The notes below the pieces were generated by a model. It was not told the DNA's origin and searched no databases. It saw only the letters and a program-made list of their open reading frames with translations. A DNA stretch of 64,000 nt, taken from Acholoe squamosa. Taxonomy: Eukaryota; Annelida; Polychaeta; Phyllodocida; Polynoidae. Where the stretch lies: positions 55,469,774 through 55,533,773 of the forward strand of contig OX439046.1 of NCBI GenBank assembly GCA_949317995.1. The letters are read 5' to 3'. Numbering within the stretch: position 1 is the first letter of the stretch; each line of letters starts with the position of its first letter. The translations under genes were made by a program, and so were the position numbers. Positions 25,766 to 37,211 of this stretch are shown here, one piece after another.

Positions 25766-25929
25766 TGATCATGCGCAGAATGGATTTATTCCTTAAAGAA
25801 GATTAAAGATGTGAGGAAATATATTAATCATTAGGTATTTTCAGACATTGTTTAGAAGGTTGGTTAATTAAACAACGCATCTAGTGGTCAGACCTATTCT
25901 TGAATACTGTTTCTTTACTGTGCCATTCT

Positions 25930-26065
25930 CCAATGTTAGTAATAGGATTCCACCCCCTCCCAACCAATGAGCGGATGTAAATCTCTGAGGTTGGATCAGT
26001 CAGGTGGGGGCGTGAGGCTACTGAGTCAGCAGAATCAGCTACCGCCTCTCATTTACCTACAGTTC
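25930..26065 (-). repeat. Dispersed repeat family C, copy 2
   Basis: Inverted relative to 10798-11000. Its complement shares GGTAGCTGATTCTGCTGACT, CCTGACTGATCCAA and GGGGGTGGAAT. Divergence is high, so this is an old family. Confidence 0.5.
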
Positions 26066-28439
26066 CAGGGTCAATGTTCATATGGTAACGATGTAACTGA
26101 TGTGATATTGAGGAAAACATGATTATATACAATTATAGTCATTTATACAAATGGGCTGTGACGCAGAAACAGAGAAAATAAAAACAACAAACTCTAAATT
26201 GAAATTGTACAGGGAACAAAGATCGCAGACAGCGCTATGACTGAAAATTCCAGCCCTATTCCCATGGCAGTTCTGATACAACTACAATGGGGCATGATAT
26301 GACATGTGCTACTGAGGCATTTCAGTTTTCCCTGTCTTTATTTGATGTGAAGCGTGGTTGGATTTCTGTATGGGATATACTTTTTTACAATGGTCTTTAG
26401 TTTGTTACTTAAGTTGTAGAGTATTGGGAAATGGGCTTCCGGAGGAGTGAAGTAGGGACAGTGTGCTCATGGCACTGGTTAGCAGTACATTATCCTATAT
26501 TTGACATCAAAAGGCTGATTATTCTGTTTATCCCTATTGATGTGTTGGTTGCATGAGTGTAACTTGTGCATTATAGATGTGACGAGGCCGTTAAAGAGAG
26601 GTATCAGGGTATACGTACATATAGGACACAAAACATCACTTACTATCACGAGACACATAGGGACTTCATTTCACTAAAATCTAAAATTATCATCATCACT
26701 GCTTCATGTTTTTGGCTGCTGCAAAGGATTTTACACATACATAATATATTTCCACTAAGTCAATGGCATGATAATTTGCTGACTATTTTAACTTTGAATT
26801 TTTCTTTGGTGGAACAATACGATAGGCAATGTTAGTAGTTCTGAAAAAGAGCCAAAAGGAGAAGATTTGGGTCCTGCTGAATCTTGTTAAGGAAATTGGA
26901 AAGAAGAACAGAGGTGTGAAGGTGTATCAGGTGATCATGCAAATGGTGTTATATTGCCTTAAATATGGCAACTCTATAACTGATACGCAATTGTATTCCT
27001 ATGAAGAAATCAGTATGGTCCGCTAAAATAGGGACAGAACGTGTAGCTATCACTATTAGATCTATATATACAGTGCTAGAGGCTGTGCCACTGAGTCCTT
27101 TGAAGGAAGATCTTTATGTGTTTAAAATGTGAGGTGCTCTGTTGGGTAGAAACATCAAGACATGTGAGGACATGAGAGGGCCTGCTATCTGTACACAACC
27201 ATTATTATTGCACATATCTCCATATATGCTTGGAGAAATAACATCTATTGTGAGGCAGAATATCATATGGCTTATCATAATCTGCACAGTAAACCAATGC
27301 CTTCAGTGTATTTTGCATAAAGGCAGTGTTGGCGGAACTAGCCTAGCATAGCATTCAAAGCTCTACTTTAACAGTAAGATATCATTATATCAACGTATAC
27401 ACTTTTATACAAGATGCAAAAACGGGGGAAAGGTCGTTCTTGCATGTAGGAGATGAAAGGGCCAACCAAGGGGAAAGGAGGGGCTTTCAACTAAAGGTAG
27501 GTGTAGACTCACTAAGATTTTCTGGAGAGCGATTCATAAAAGCTCACGATATCAGCAGGGGAAGATGACCAGAGAATTGTGAAATTCGTCAATACTGATA
27601 CTTCATGGATAGAATTAGAGCCTTGGGAATACACTGTTGCCTCAATACTCTATAGGGCTTGAGAGGTTATAAATTATGTCCAATTTCTGCAAATAATTAC
27701 ACAAATACCTTTCTAGAAGGTTTGTTTCTAAATTCATCTTTTAATTCTAGATGGGTCGTCAGTTTTTTATGAATCATCCTGCAGGTGCAAAGCAGCGGAC
27801 CTGCATTCCACATTACAGGACCTGAAATTGAGAGATATGAATGTATGAGTATGTATGGTAAGCAGATAGACTTTCATGACTTACTAAAACCATTACATAT
27901 CTTTTGCTAGGGGAAAGAGGAACAGGTCAATTCATTACTCATCATTCTATTTACATTATTATGTGTGAAAAGGAAAATAAGAAGCTCCTATACCATGGCG
28001 AGGTGTTTTTTTTTTCTTGTTTATCAATCTGTATCAACATGTATAACTATCAATAATCAATCATATTAACTACTTTTATTATAGTTGATGTCATTATTAT
28101 CTAATACCAATAGTTTCTTATTCATTCTTATTACTTTCGTTGCCACTGTAATTCCAGTTGAGCCAGAAGGCATTGTACTAAGTTGGGCCGAGTCTGCCAA
28201 ATATCACTGATTCAGCCAAAACTTTGACAGACAAAAAGTAATCTCAAAGTTATTTCAAATAATGTTATGAGATTGAAATGATAAACGTTCAAATGCACCT
28301 AAGTAGTGTACTCCTGTTTAGCAAATTCCATTTTAGCACTTACAGTTGAATTGGGGGGTATCATAACCTGTAATGGCTATGGATAACATATTCCAATGAA
28401 CGTCATGTTCTATTTTTGAGTAGAGGTAAAAAGATGGGA
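26066..28439. other. Gene-free stretch with a weak repeat pair
   Basis: No supportable gene. The segment at about 26850-26990 is similar to 33385-33530, sharing AATCTTGTTAA, GAAAGAAGAACAGAGGTGTG or its variant, GGTGTATCAGG/GGGGTATTAG and AAATGGTGTTATAT. This marks another dispersed repeat family without coding potential. Confidence 0.4.
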
Positions 28440-29020
28440 TGAATTTGGATATAATACCTAATGATCCAACCCACTCAGGGGTGTAATTCTCAATAATATA
28501 GTTCTATTAGCATTATTTAGAAATGCCCTCCAGATATATATAGTTCATGATCCCACACACTTTATACCTCCAAAACAATTACTACACTTATGTATTCTCA
28601 TTTGCCACTGTTATATTAGGCTGATGAAGTAACATCATACATCTGCCCACGGTCAGACATGGACATTCATCAGGAATTCTGGAGAACAGAAAAAATGTCA
28701 TTTTAATTTGTGCTGCAGACTAAAAACATCCTTGATTGCTTTCTCGCTGATGAATGAGAATAAATCTTCCCTCCAACAAATAGGTTACACAATGATATCA
28801 GGCACTAATCACTGTAGTCATATCTGCTCAGGTATCAACAACTATTGAATGATTGAAAAATGATATCAGCAGATATATACCCAGACACCTCACAGACAGA
28901 CAAAAATCTCCACATGTTGTATTGGTAACTTTAGATGACTGCAACTTTTCAGACATTGAACATCAGTAAGAATAGATTTATTAAAAAAGAAACCATTTCT
29001 ATCTCCCCTCCTCCTCCATG
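28440..29020 (+). repeat. Dispersed repeat family D, copy 1 (about 0.6 kb)
   Basis: Long same-orientation similarity to about 60400-61040. Shared blocks are TCATGATCCCACAC, CCTCCAAAACAA, CTGGAGAACAGAAAAA, CATC(C/T)TTGATTGCTTTCTC, TTGTATTGGTAACTTTAGAT and GG(C/A)TGCAAC. No coding frame is conserved between the copies. It is a non-autonomous transposon family with unknown ends. Confidence 0.65.
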
Positions 29021-29151
29021 ATTAAAACATCCATGGATCATGAGAGCTTTGAAAATAAGAATAAAATTTATGAAACAATTATAAATATGGTCAAATCTCA
29101 ATTGTTTAGCCAAAGGTTTACATAAAAAGGTAAAATTGAATGTATGAGCTT

Positions 29152-29172
29152 TCACACACACACACACACACA
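29152..29172. repeat. (CA)n microsatellite
   Basis: About ten CA units. It generates false Cys/Val-rich frames on the minus strand. Confidence 0.9.
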
Positions 29173-30538
29173 ATATGTACTGAAAAACAATATTCTGACA
29201 TTATTATGAAAACGTTTAAATTTAGGCTAAAAAACATTGGTTTTTTTACGTAAAAGCAAGGTAAATAGAATCTATAAACACTTTTTATTTTGTTGAAAAT
29301 TGGTTGGAAAAGCAAACCTTTTTATTTGGTTGAAAATTGGTTGAGAAAAAACATTTAAAATGTGTTTAACATAATAAAAAAAACGAACCAGCTACAAATG
29401 TTTGCAAACATTGAAAAAAACGTTTTTGGGTCAGTCTACACCAAAGCTACCAGTGCCTCCTGGGTCACTATCCCAGATCATCTTTTCCTTCAATGTAGTA
29501 GAAGGCTAATATATATATCATAAATACCATCTGTAAATATGGCTTCCGGATTATGAGCCCTTCCTTGGTTTTGACCCATTTAGTATAGGTATGGTGTGCA
29601 AATGCAGTTCTTTTGATTTTTGAGAGCCTACTATAAAGAATCTATGACAACTAGGAGCCCCCCACTCAATCATCCTGCTCAACCATGTATTGGTATCAGG
29701 TACAAATATTAAAATTGGTTTTGCTGTCAAATCTGTACAAGTAGTAGTGCCACAAACATGTGAAGAAATCAAGTATAAAGAGAAAATAAAGAATATTGAA
29801 AAATCTATATAAAATAGAATAATGCCTCTACCATCCTTCTTTCTTTTGAACTAACGCACAAGATCTGGATGGTCATGTACACATCAAAAAACCACTCATG
29901 GCAGCAATATGGGGGGCGTTTTTAATGCTGAAGTTCCTTTCAAAATGAGCCGACGTTGGCAGCCATTTTGGGCACTTGGACCACCTCGAAGTAACATTTA
30001 ATATTTTTTCCTAAAAGATCTAGCATTCATCTGTTGGTCCCGATGATTCACTAACTCCTTCCGTGAATTTTTCACTTTTCAAAATCCCAAACAATGAGAG
30101 TCAGTCTATACTCTATATTGATTTTAAACTTTACATACCTCTTAAACCTTTAGGGGCTGAGAGTGCATTGATACATCATGCAAACTGGTCATCAGGATGC
30201 ATGAATGCAGTCTTGGTGATAAACATCTCCAGGGCTACATTAAAGCATCATGTGTACCCTATTGGATATACACATTCCCTGAGGGTCATAATGATGTCAA
30301 AATGAAGTCCTGGCATGCGCATTCACAAATGGTGCATCATGATGACCAATGGACGTGCATAATACACCCCTTATATTAGTGGTTTTTAAGGGGTTAAACT
30401 ACAGCTTGCATACCACCACTCCTCAAGGCTCAGGGGGATGAGGGGCTGTCCATAAATCATGTCACACCTTTTTTTTGACCATTTTCAACACACCACCACC
30501 CCCTTGTCACACCTAGTCACACATCAGCCAACACCCAA

Positions 30539-30582
30539 TAATTCCCCTCCCCTCCCCAACACAGGGGAGGGGAGGGGAATTA
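30539..30582. repeat. Perfect 19-bp G/C-run hairpin
   Basis: TAATTCCCCTCCCCTCCCC and its exact complement are separated by a 6-base loop, AACACA. The G-rich arm (GGGG-A-GGGG-A-GGGG) could also join a quadruplex. It lies inside the 29.4-32.3 kb element, in sequence with repeated GTCACAC text at 30460-30595, so it may be part of a smaller nested MITE. Confidence 0.75.
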
Positions 30583-31245
30583 CGTCACACTTGGCTTAAC
30601 ACCCCCTTCAGCCAGCTCAGCTTCCAATAATAATAATGATATAAGTTAACTAGGGGTGACTACATATACCGGTTAACTACTACCGGTAGATTATTATATT
30701 AGTTAGTCTTATTAGGTAGTTACCAGTATATTACCATTATAAATAAATTATAATACTGGCTGATGTGGATAACAAGATGTATAAGCTGTGATAATAAATA
30801 ATTGAACAGAGACATGTGTTTGGTGGAATTGATCTGACTATACAAAACTGGCTTTATTCAAAGCAACATCAGTCAATGAATAGTGAACCCTAGGTTACAG
30901 TCAGCACCTAGACTAAATCTTAAAACTAACAATAAATGGAAGAATAAATCTTAAAATTAAAATTATGTGCCAATCCCCAACACAGGGGAGTTGTGCACTG
31001 TATGAGTTTGTGAGCCTGACTGGCAAGTTATTTGAAACTCGTTCTTATATGCCGCAGGGTATCTTTGCCATAGTTACCAATAGAGTGTTGTATTGTTGCA
31101 CGCAACAAGTAGTCCCAGATGGGCATATCACTCGCCGTTGTTAATTATATGAATATACACATGTGTATATAATCCCATCTTATCTGAATCTTATTAGAAT
31201 TTCATTTGAGTAATGGGGTAAAAGCTAGAGTCCTGTTTAAAAAAA

Positions 31246-31599
31246 ATGAAGATTGTACCAGGAACAAGGATTTACTACTCCTTTGTTCCATCTGAAAACA
31301 CCCTTCTTGCAAAAAGAACATCCAAAGACAGTACTGGCAGTATGATAAAAATGGCTGCTAAATCTTCAGTATTCAAAGACATTGCGCCAAATATTGGGCT
31401 ATATGATGCTTTTAGCAATGATGGACACTGGTGGGTGGGAGTAGTACTAGATCATTCTGAGGAGAATGGAGACTATAGTATCAGACTGATGTCACCGAAG
31501 GGACCATAAAAGGTATTCAGATTGTTAGCCAGAGATGATATCTGGTGGATTAAAAAAACAGACATAATTTTAAACATTACTGTCCTTCATGTGTCATAA
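31246..31599 (+). pseudogene. Transposon-associated protein tail, broken by a stop
   Basis: The frame from ATG 31246 gives 87 residues ending in a segment with WWVGVVLDHSEENGDYSIRL, followed by MSPKGP. It meets a TAA at 31507-31509, and the same frame continues with related-looking text (RLLARDDIWWIKK) to a second stop at 31597-31599. I recognise this tail (W-x-x-G-V-V, acidic turn, F/L-M-x-P-x-GP, then a Trp-rich segment) from uncharacterised proteins carried by animal transposons. Its biochemical role is not known to me. The internal stop and missing N-terminal part show it is a remnant. It sits between the long inverted arms. Confidence 0.55.
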
Positions 31600-32258
31600 G
31601 AATTGCCATTGAGTATGTTAGTAACTATTATGTGAAATTTTGATGTGCCTTTTTGCATTTTTTTTTCCAAAATTTATTTTCATATAAAAATACATGGAAG
31701 GAGTTAGTGACTCATTGGAACCCAAAGATGTGTGCTAAATCTTCTGGGGAAATTTATTTCATTTCACTTTGAGGCTGTCCATGCATCCAAAATCGCTGCC
31801 AAAGACAGCTCATTTCAAAGTAAAGGCCTACTTAGGGTATCAAAAGCACCCCCTATATTGCTCCCATGAGTGATTTTCTTATTTGTACATGATCTTCTAG
31901 ATCTCATGCATTAGTTCAAGAGAAAAAAAGATTTGAGGTACTACTACTTATACAGCATAACAAATGATTGTACCTGATACCAATATATAGTTGAGCAGGC
32001 TGATTGATTGGGGGGCTCCTAGTTGTCACAGTTTCTTTGTTGTAGGCCCCCAAAACTCAACTAGCCATAAGAGCTGCATTTTCTCTGCCCAACCCCTTAT
32101 GTAAGTGAATAAAATTGGAAAAAGCGCTCAGAGTTGGACAGCCATGTTTACATATGGTATCTAAGATACTTGGATGCACCCCCAGAATTAATGATTAGAG
32201 AGGGTGACCCAGGGAGATTTCTTTTTAAATCAGTTGATTTGACATGGACTGACCCTTT

Positions 32259-33870
32259 TGCCAAGTGGGAATATTCTTTGATATTATGGTGATCCTCTGT
32301 AAACCAATAGAGTGAGACACAGCGTTTCCCCTAATGATGAAGTGTCACTTTATTATGTGGTAGATAAACACTATAGTAGGCTAGCAACATACACAGATGA
32401 GCACATTGTCACTGAGTGATGTTGAGGGACACTGATAGAGTGAAACACTGTATTTACTTTAATGGTGAACTGCCATCATATGCAAAGTGCCATATTCTCC
32501 TGGCGTGAATGAGAGTCCCCTGGATGTTCCAGGTTCAGAAGTGATCTAAATGTGTTCAAATTCTAAAAGTATCTCCTTGCATTCTTCATACTGATGTCTA
32601 GATTAAATTTTTAGGCTCAATAAATTTCAGAATCAATAGAGATTCTCTGTCCATGGGGCAGACAAAAGCAGCAGGTTTTTTATTTGTAACAATCCTAAAG
32701 TAATACATGCTTATGGCCATCATGTCATGCTGTTATGTACAACATACGTGTTTTACCAGGAGTAGTTCATAATCATTATAATGTGATTATCCATATTGAT
32801 CCTTGTAAATTTACCACAATACACCAACACTATGAATCAATAATGATATTCAGGTATTTTTCAAAATTCATGGCTAAACCCTGTAACATGTATGATTACT
32901 TCTAAAAACGATAACAATTTTTTATAGAAAGGAAAATTAGGATTGAGATTGAAAGGTCGGGGGAGGGGGCAGTATGTTGTACATGTGACAGCAGGGAGCA
33001 GAGCACATAGGACGAATGACAGCCAGGAATATATCCATGCTGTAGATGGATTTAATGGGTCAAATGAAGACAAATTTTGAAATCATAGTGCCCTGAGGGA
33101 ATTCAATGGGAAATTGACCTTTCTGCATCAAGGTCGATGATACATGTTTAAAAACATATGAAATATCTAGCAATCACGCAGATAGCCATACAAGCAATTT
33201 TATATTCGGTCTAGTACTCAAAATGATTGTGCAAAAAGCATCTGACATGAAGTTTGGATTTCTGCTGACTCATTACACAGATACTCACTTTCTTGCCTTC
33301 AACTCTACTTCTCCTCACCTCACAGAACCTTCTATATGATTGCCAACCTATTAGTAGTCAAGGAGTGGTACATATGTGAGGAATCTTGTTAACCTTCTCC
33401 CCTAACCGGCGGTTATAATGGCCAAAGAGGGAATTCAGAAAGAAGGGCAGAGGTTTGAAGGGGTATTAGAGAAGATTTTGGATAGGCAAAAGTCACTACT
33501 ACAAATGGTGTTATATAGTCTTAGATAACAGGAACCAAGAATACTACAGCAACGATATATGCCTTTCTATCTCACAGCCTTTTAAAAGAAAGGCAAGGAA
33601 AGGCTGATGCAACAGCCTACATCTACATATCTCCCTCTCCCCTTTGTCCCGGCTAACTAATTGGCATGATGAATAAGTGCATTGTTCTAAACATCATTTC
33701 TGTCACACTGTATTAAAATATGATTCTGAGGATTGCGAAGTAAGTATCTTCAAAGTACAGACGTCAAATATTATAAATGACACTTAATACAAAATTGATG
33801 ATAATAATATTATAAAGACAATTCATTTAGCCCAACTAGGTGTCAGCATGGAACTATCATGTTAAAATGT
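32259..33870. other. Gene-free stretch
   Basis: No supportable gene. The part at 33385-33530 is the partner of the weak repeat at 26850-26990. Confidence 0.4.
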
Positions 33871-33877
33871 AAATCAT

Positions 33878-34950
33878 ATGAAAATTGAAAAGGCTGGTTT
33901 CCACCACAGCACATTATCATGGCTACACAGCTATCTCCAATACCATACCATTCAAAAGAAAATTGACAATAATGCTTCTACTGAGGAAAAACTGATCTTT
34001 GGCGTACCTCAAGGGTCAATACTGTTGTTTATTCCCTTTCTTGATGATATCACAGAGGAAATACATTTATCAAAGGTCATTATGTATGCAGATGATATTG
34101 TACTCTATGCAAATGAAAGAGGAGATGGGATGGCTATCAAAAACCTGCAAGTGGATCTTACTAGAATAGGTCTATGGTGTGATAACAACCTTATGACTAT
34201 TAATGTTGATAAGACTCAGTGCATGTGGTTCTCCTCTCCCCAAAGAGCACCAAATTTACAAAATCTAGATGTAAATATAAATGGACAGAAACCTAAAGTT
34301 CTAAACAAATACCCATATCTAGGGGTCATCATTGATAGTAAACTCACTATGGTCTCTCTCTTAAATGACACTGTAAGAAAGGCCGCAGCCTCTATTTTTA
34401 AGCTTGCACAAATTAGACATCTTCTAATGGAGAAAGCTAGCATATCGATCTACAAACAGTGTATACTCCCCATATTTGCAAATTGTTGCTTTATCACTGA
34501 CTGTGCTAATGTAGCAGATATTGCAAGGTTACAAATAATACAAAACCAGGGATTAAGAATCTGTCTTAAGGTGAAAAAGAGGCATGAAACTATTGTAGGG
34601 CTGCATGCCAGATGTGAAGTACCAATGCTGGAGGCACGGAGAAAGGATCTGCTCACTTCATTAATATATAGGAAGGCTCAGATACAGAAAATAGTCTTAG
34701 AGGAACTATATACTCATTCAGACAGGAGGACAAGACAAAATGATAAGATAGTTTTCTTTGAAAGGCGGTATAGACTTCAATCATTCAAAAAAAAAGACCA
34801 CTTTATAGAGGTATAAAATTGTGGAATGAATTACCATGTGAGGTCCAGTATATATCAATGATCGAAAAAATTCAAAAAAGAGATCAAAAAGCGAAATGGT
34901 ACAGATATGAAAGGTATGAAGGAGAAATGTATACACGAGATGAGAACTAG
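33878..34950 (+). pseudogene. 5'-truncated LINE reverse transcriptase with an A-run frameshift
   Basis: The frame from 33878 encodes the second half of a non-LTR reverse transcriptase. It has a FGVPQGSILL motif, a catalytic YADD box within MYADDIVLYAN near residue 71, a YLGVIIDSKL motif near 147 and the C-terminal thumb. It stops at 34816. The expected C-terminal segment (LYRGIKLWNELPCE) follows in another frame, from 34801 to a TAG at 34948-34950. The switch coincides with a run of nine A at 34787-34795, so a slippage indel broke the frame. The endonuclease and the first RT motifs are missing upstream, as is typical of 5'-truncated LINE copies. Confidence 0.8.
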
Positions 34951-35988
34951 AAGGTAGTAAACTCACTTAAGATTAAAGACCTAATGAGTCTTTGCTCTTC
35001 AAAGCTGAATATTGTAATGTTACTAATTCATGCCCCACACAAAACTGTGATTATTAGTCCAAAAGAGATGAAGAGTGATCCATCAGTACCTCATACATTA
35101 CCATTTAAAGCGAAACATGTGTTAACCTGTTCATTATCATCAAATGTAAATAATTTCATCCCTGTTCATATTGTTTATGGAAATGTTCTTAAAGTGGCAG
35201 GCAGGTAAATTGAAATGACTATATATGTGATTAGAATTATATTGTACTAGAGATTTCTTGAAACCATACACAAACACAAGCTTTGTAAACCCCAAGAAAC
35301 ACTGTTGGATATGCTAAATAGTAATTTACTGGAATTACCGACATACCAACATGATGCCAATATGCTTTTTGTGAAACTGTTTTTATATCTATTCCAGGAA
35401 ACAAATGTATCCAATCTTGTACATCCTGTCTTCATATTGAAACAGAAAATCGCCATGTGCAGTTACAATAAATGCCTATTTTATAGGACAAAAAAAATAT
35501 GTGCAGCATCCATACCAGAAAGCTTATCTCCTCTGCAATTAAAGTTATGTACATAGATGTTGTAATATGTAATGTATTCAAGGTGGACAGGCAGTGAAGC
35601 ATTCATCAGCCAGGGGTCAGGGAAGCAGAGAGGCAGTGCAGGAAGACAGGGAGGCCAGTTGAAGAGGCAGAGATTTTGATTATGCCAGTGCCGGAAAGCA
35701 TGGTTATCTTCTTTCTTCATTTTTCATCAGTGCATGTTCCGCTGTTTCCTGAATCTAATCAATTTCTTCAGCATTGCAAAAGGGCCTAGGCAGGTGTCAT
35801 TGGCATTTCACCAATTATCTCTCATAGCAACTGCTAGAATTTAGGTGATATGATTATTCAAATGTCGAATGCAAATGACCTATTCGTATAATATCAGGTC
35901 TCCAATGCAGAAATGTCAATATGGTGGCATAATGTGCCAAGCAATCTATGGATTCTTTTATATTTTGTAATTTGATTGGTATGATAAT
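34951..35988. other. Possible LINE 3' region, otherwise gene-free
   Basis: AT-rich sequence directly after the LINE C-terminus. It could include its 3' untranslated region, but I cannot mark the end. No other gene is recognised. Confidence 0.35.
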
Positions 35989-36441
35989 GGTCACAAATCA
36001 TAGAAAGGGTGCATATGGGGCCTTACATGTCATTCGCCCAGACATGTGCCCAGAAAAAGAATTCTTATAAGTATGCTTCTTTTACAACAGCAAGGACACA
36101 TAATTTTCTTAATCTACAGGTCATAATAGTCTGGACCTGAGACATTCATGGAGGTATGAAGATTGTTTCTGTAGGAAATTAAGCCCTCAACATGGCTTGT
36201 AACTCAAATGTCATTCTCCCAGACACAATTTCGCCCAGACAATTTTGGTCATTTTGGGCACATTTTACCCCCCTGGAGCCCAAAATATGCACATGGGACC
36301 ATCAAAACCATATGTAACATGAAGATCTCATCCAGCCTGACACTTTGAGCCAAAGAAATAGAGGGGGAACCTAAAATTCGAAGAGTAGGGGCTGGAATAC
36401 TTCCAAATTCGTCATATGCAAACCTTCTATGATTTTTGACC
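35989..36441 (-). mobile_element. 453-bp MITE, copy 2 (TSD TAAT), inside the pro gene
   Basis: Reverse-oriented, almost identical copy of the element at 17456-17908, also exactly 453 bp. TAAT at 35985-35988 and 36442-36445 is the 4-bp target duplication. It landed in the retroelement's protease-containing frame: the first base of the element supplies the last base of that frame's TAG stop. Length identity and near-perfect sequence match suggest both copies moved recently relative to the surrounding repeats. Confidence 0.85.
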
Positions 36442-37211
36442 TAATGTATATTGGTAAGTTTATCATTATGATTATTTGTGGTTCTCTGTGAACTGGGAAC
36501 TCCACCTGTGTTGACAAGCACTTGCTTGGTGGAATGTGGTGGGAGTACTACTCTCTTTACACAAGTTACTTGCCCAACTTCATATATCCCACCAGTGCTA
36601 GTCTGCCTATACTTGGCAGGTATGACTTTCCCACTGATGGTGATAGTTGCCTGGGATAGGTCAATTGTAGCTCCTACTGCCTTTAGAAAGTCCAAGCCAA
36701 GAATAACCGTGTCTGAAACTGGAGCTGCATAGACATGCCAGCCAAATGACAAGCCACTGATCTGAACTTTGACCTTATCCATAAAATGACCAGTCATCTG
36801 ACTGGAAATCCCTGCACCTTTCAACAAAACCTTTTCAAGGACCTGTGGAGGGTCAGACATATTCTGCAAGAATCTTGAACTGATGACTGTGACCTGGGCT
36901 CCAATATCCACTAGAGCATCAGTATGTGTGCCATTGATGATGATAGGCAAAATCAAACTTTCAGGTGGGTCACAGGTGCTGTTCCCCCCTCGAAACTCAA
37001 CATTTCTCACCCAAGGGCCTTTAGCTGAAGTACTGCTGCTGTCTATAGCTGCAACAGAGATTGGAACCTTAGCTTTCTTCTGCTTCAAAGCACCTTCGGG
37101 AGGACGACCACTGTGATGCGGGGATGGGTGTTGGTCATTGCACCCATCCCAAACTAGTTTTCCGACTTCTTTGGTGAGGCTGGAGCCTGTAATGGTTTGG
37201 GGACTGGACAC
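36441..37211 (-). pseudogene. Retropepsin (Pro) domain of a Ty3/gypsy-like element, truncated
   Basis: An aspartic-protease domain. ALVDIGAQVTVIS is the active-site loop and VILGLDFL is the conserved ILG motif near the domain end. The catalytic triplet reads Asp-Ile-Gly (codon ATT at 36903-36905) where Asp-Thr-Gly or Asp-Ser-Gly is usual. A single C-to-T change from ACT would explain it and probably removes activity. The frame has no ATG start. It overlaps the end of gag by about 58 nt and lies in the -1 frame relative to gag, which is the arrangement of a Gag-Pro fusion made by -1 ribosomal frameshifting. The gag end reads TCG-GAA-AAC-TAG, only loosely like a slippery site. It is interrupted by the MITE at 36441. 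No RT, RNase H or integrase follows. Confidence 0.8.

Larger units (their letters stand above)
29428..32258. mobile_element. Degraded DNA transposon with long inverted repeats
   Basis: Two imperfect inverted arms of about 0.6 kb, 29428-30075 and 31675-32258, face each other across 1.6 kb. Matching blocks, left versus complement of right, include GGGTCAGTC, CTGGGTCAC, TGTAAA(C/T)ATGGCT, GGAGCCCCC(C/A), GGTATCAGGTACAA and CACTAACTCCTTCC. Between the arms lies a broken transposon-type coding fragment (31246-31599). The outer termini begin GGGTCAGTC. I could not define a target duplication. A long-TIR DNA transposon is the best explanation. The family is not assigned. Confidence 0.55.

Noticed and set aside
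25603..25806. Arg/Glu/Gly-rich open frame
   Set aside because: Produced by a purine-rich minisatellite plus homopolymers.
37154..37211. Canonical -1 slippery heptamer at the gag/pro overlap
   Set aside because: The frame relation is -1, but the end of gag reads TCG-GAA-AAC-TAG, which is not a standard X-XXY-YYZ site, so I only note the arrangement.
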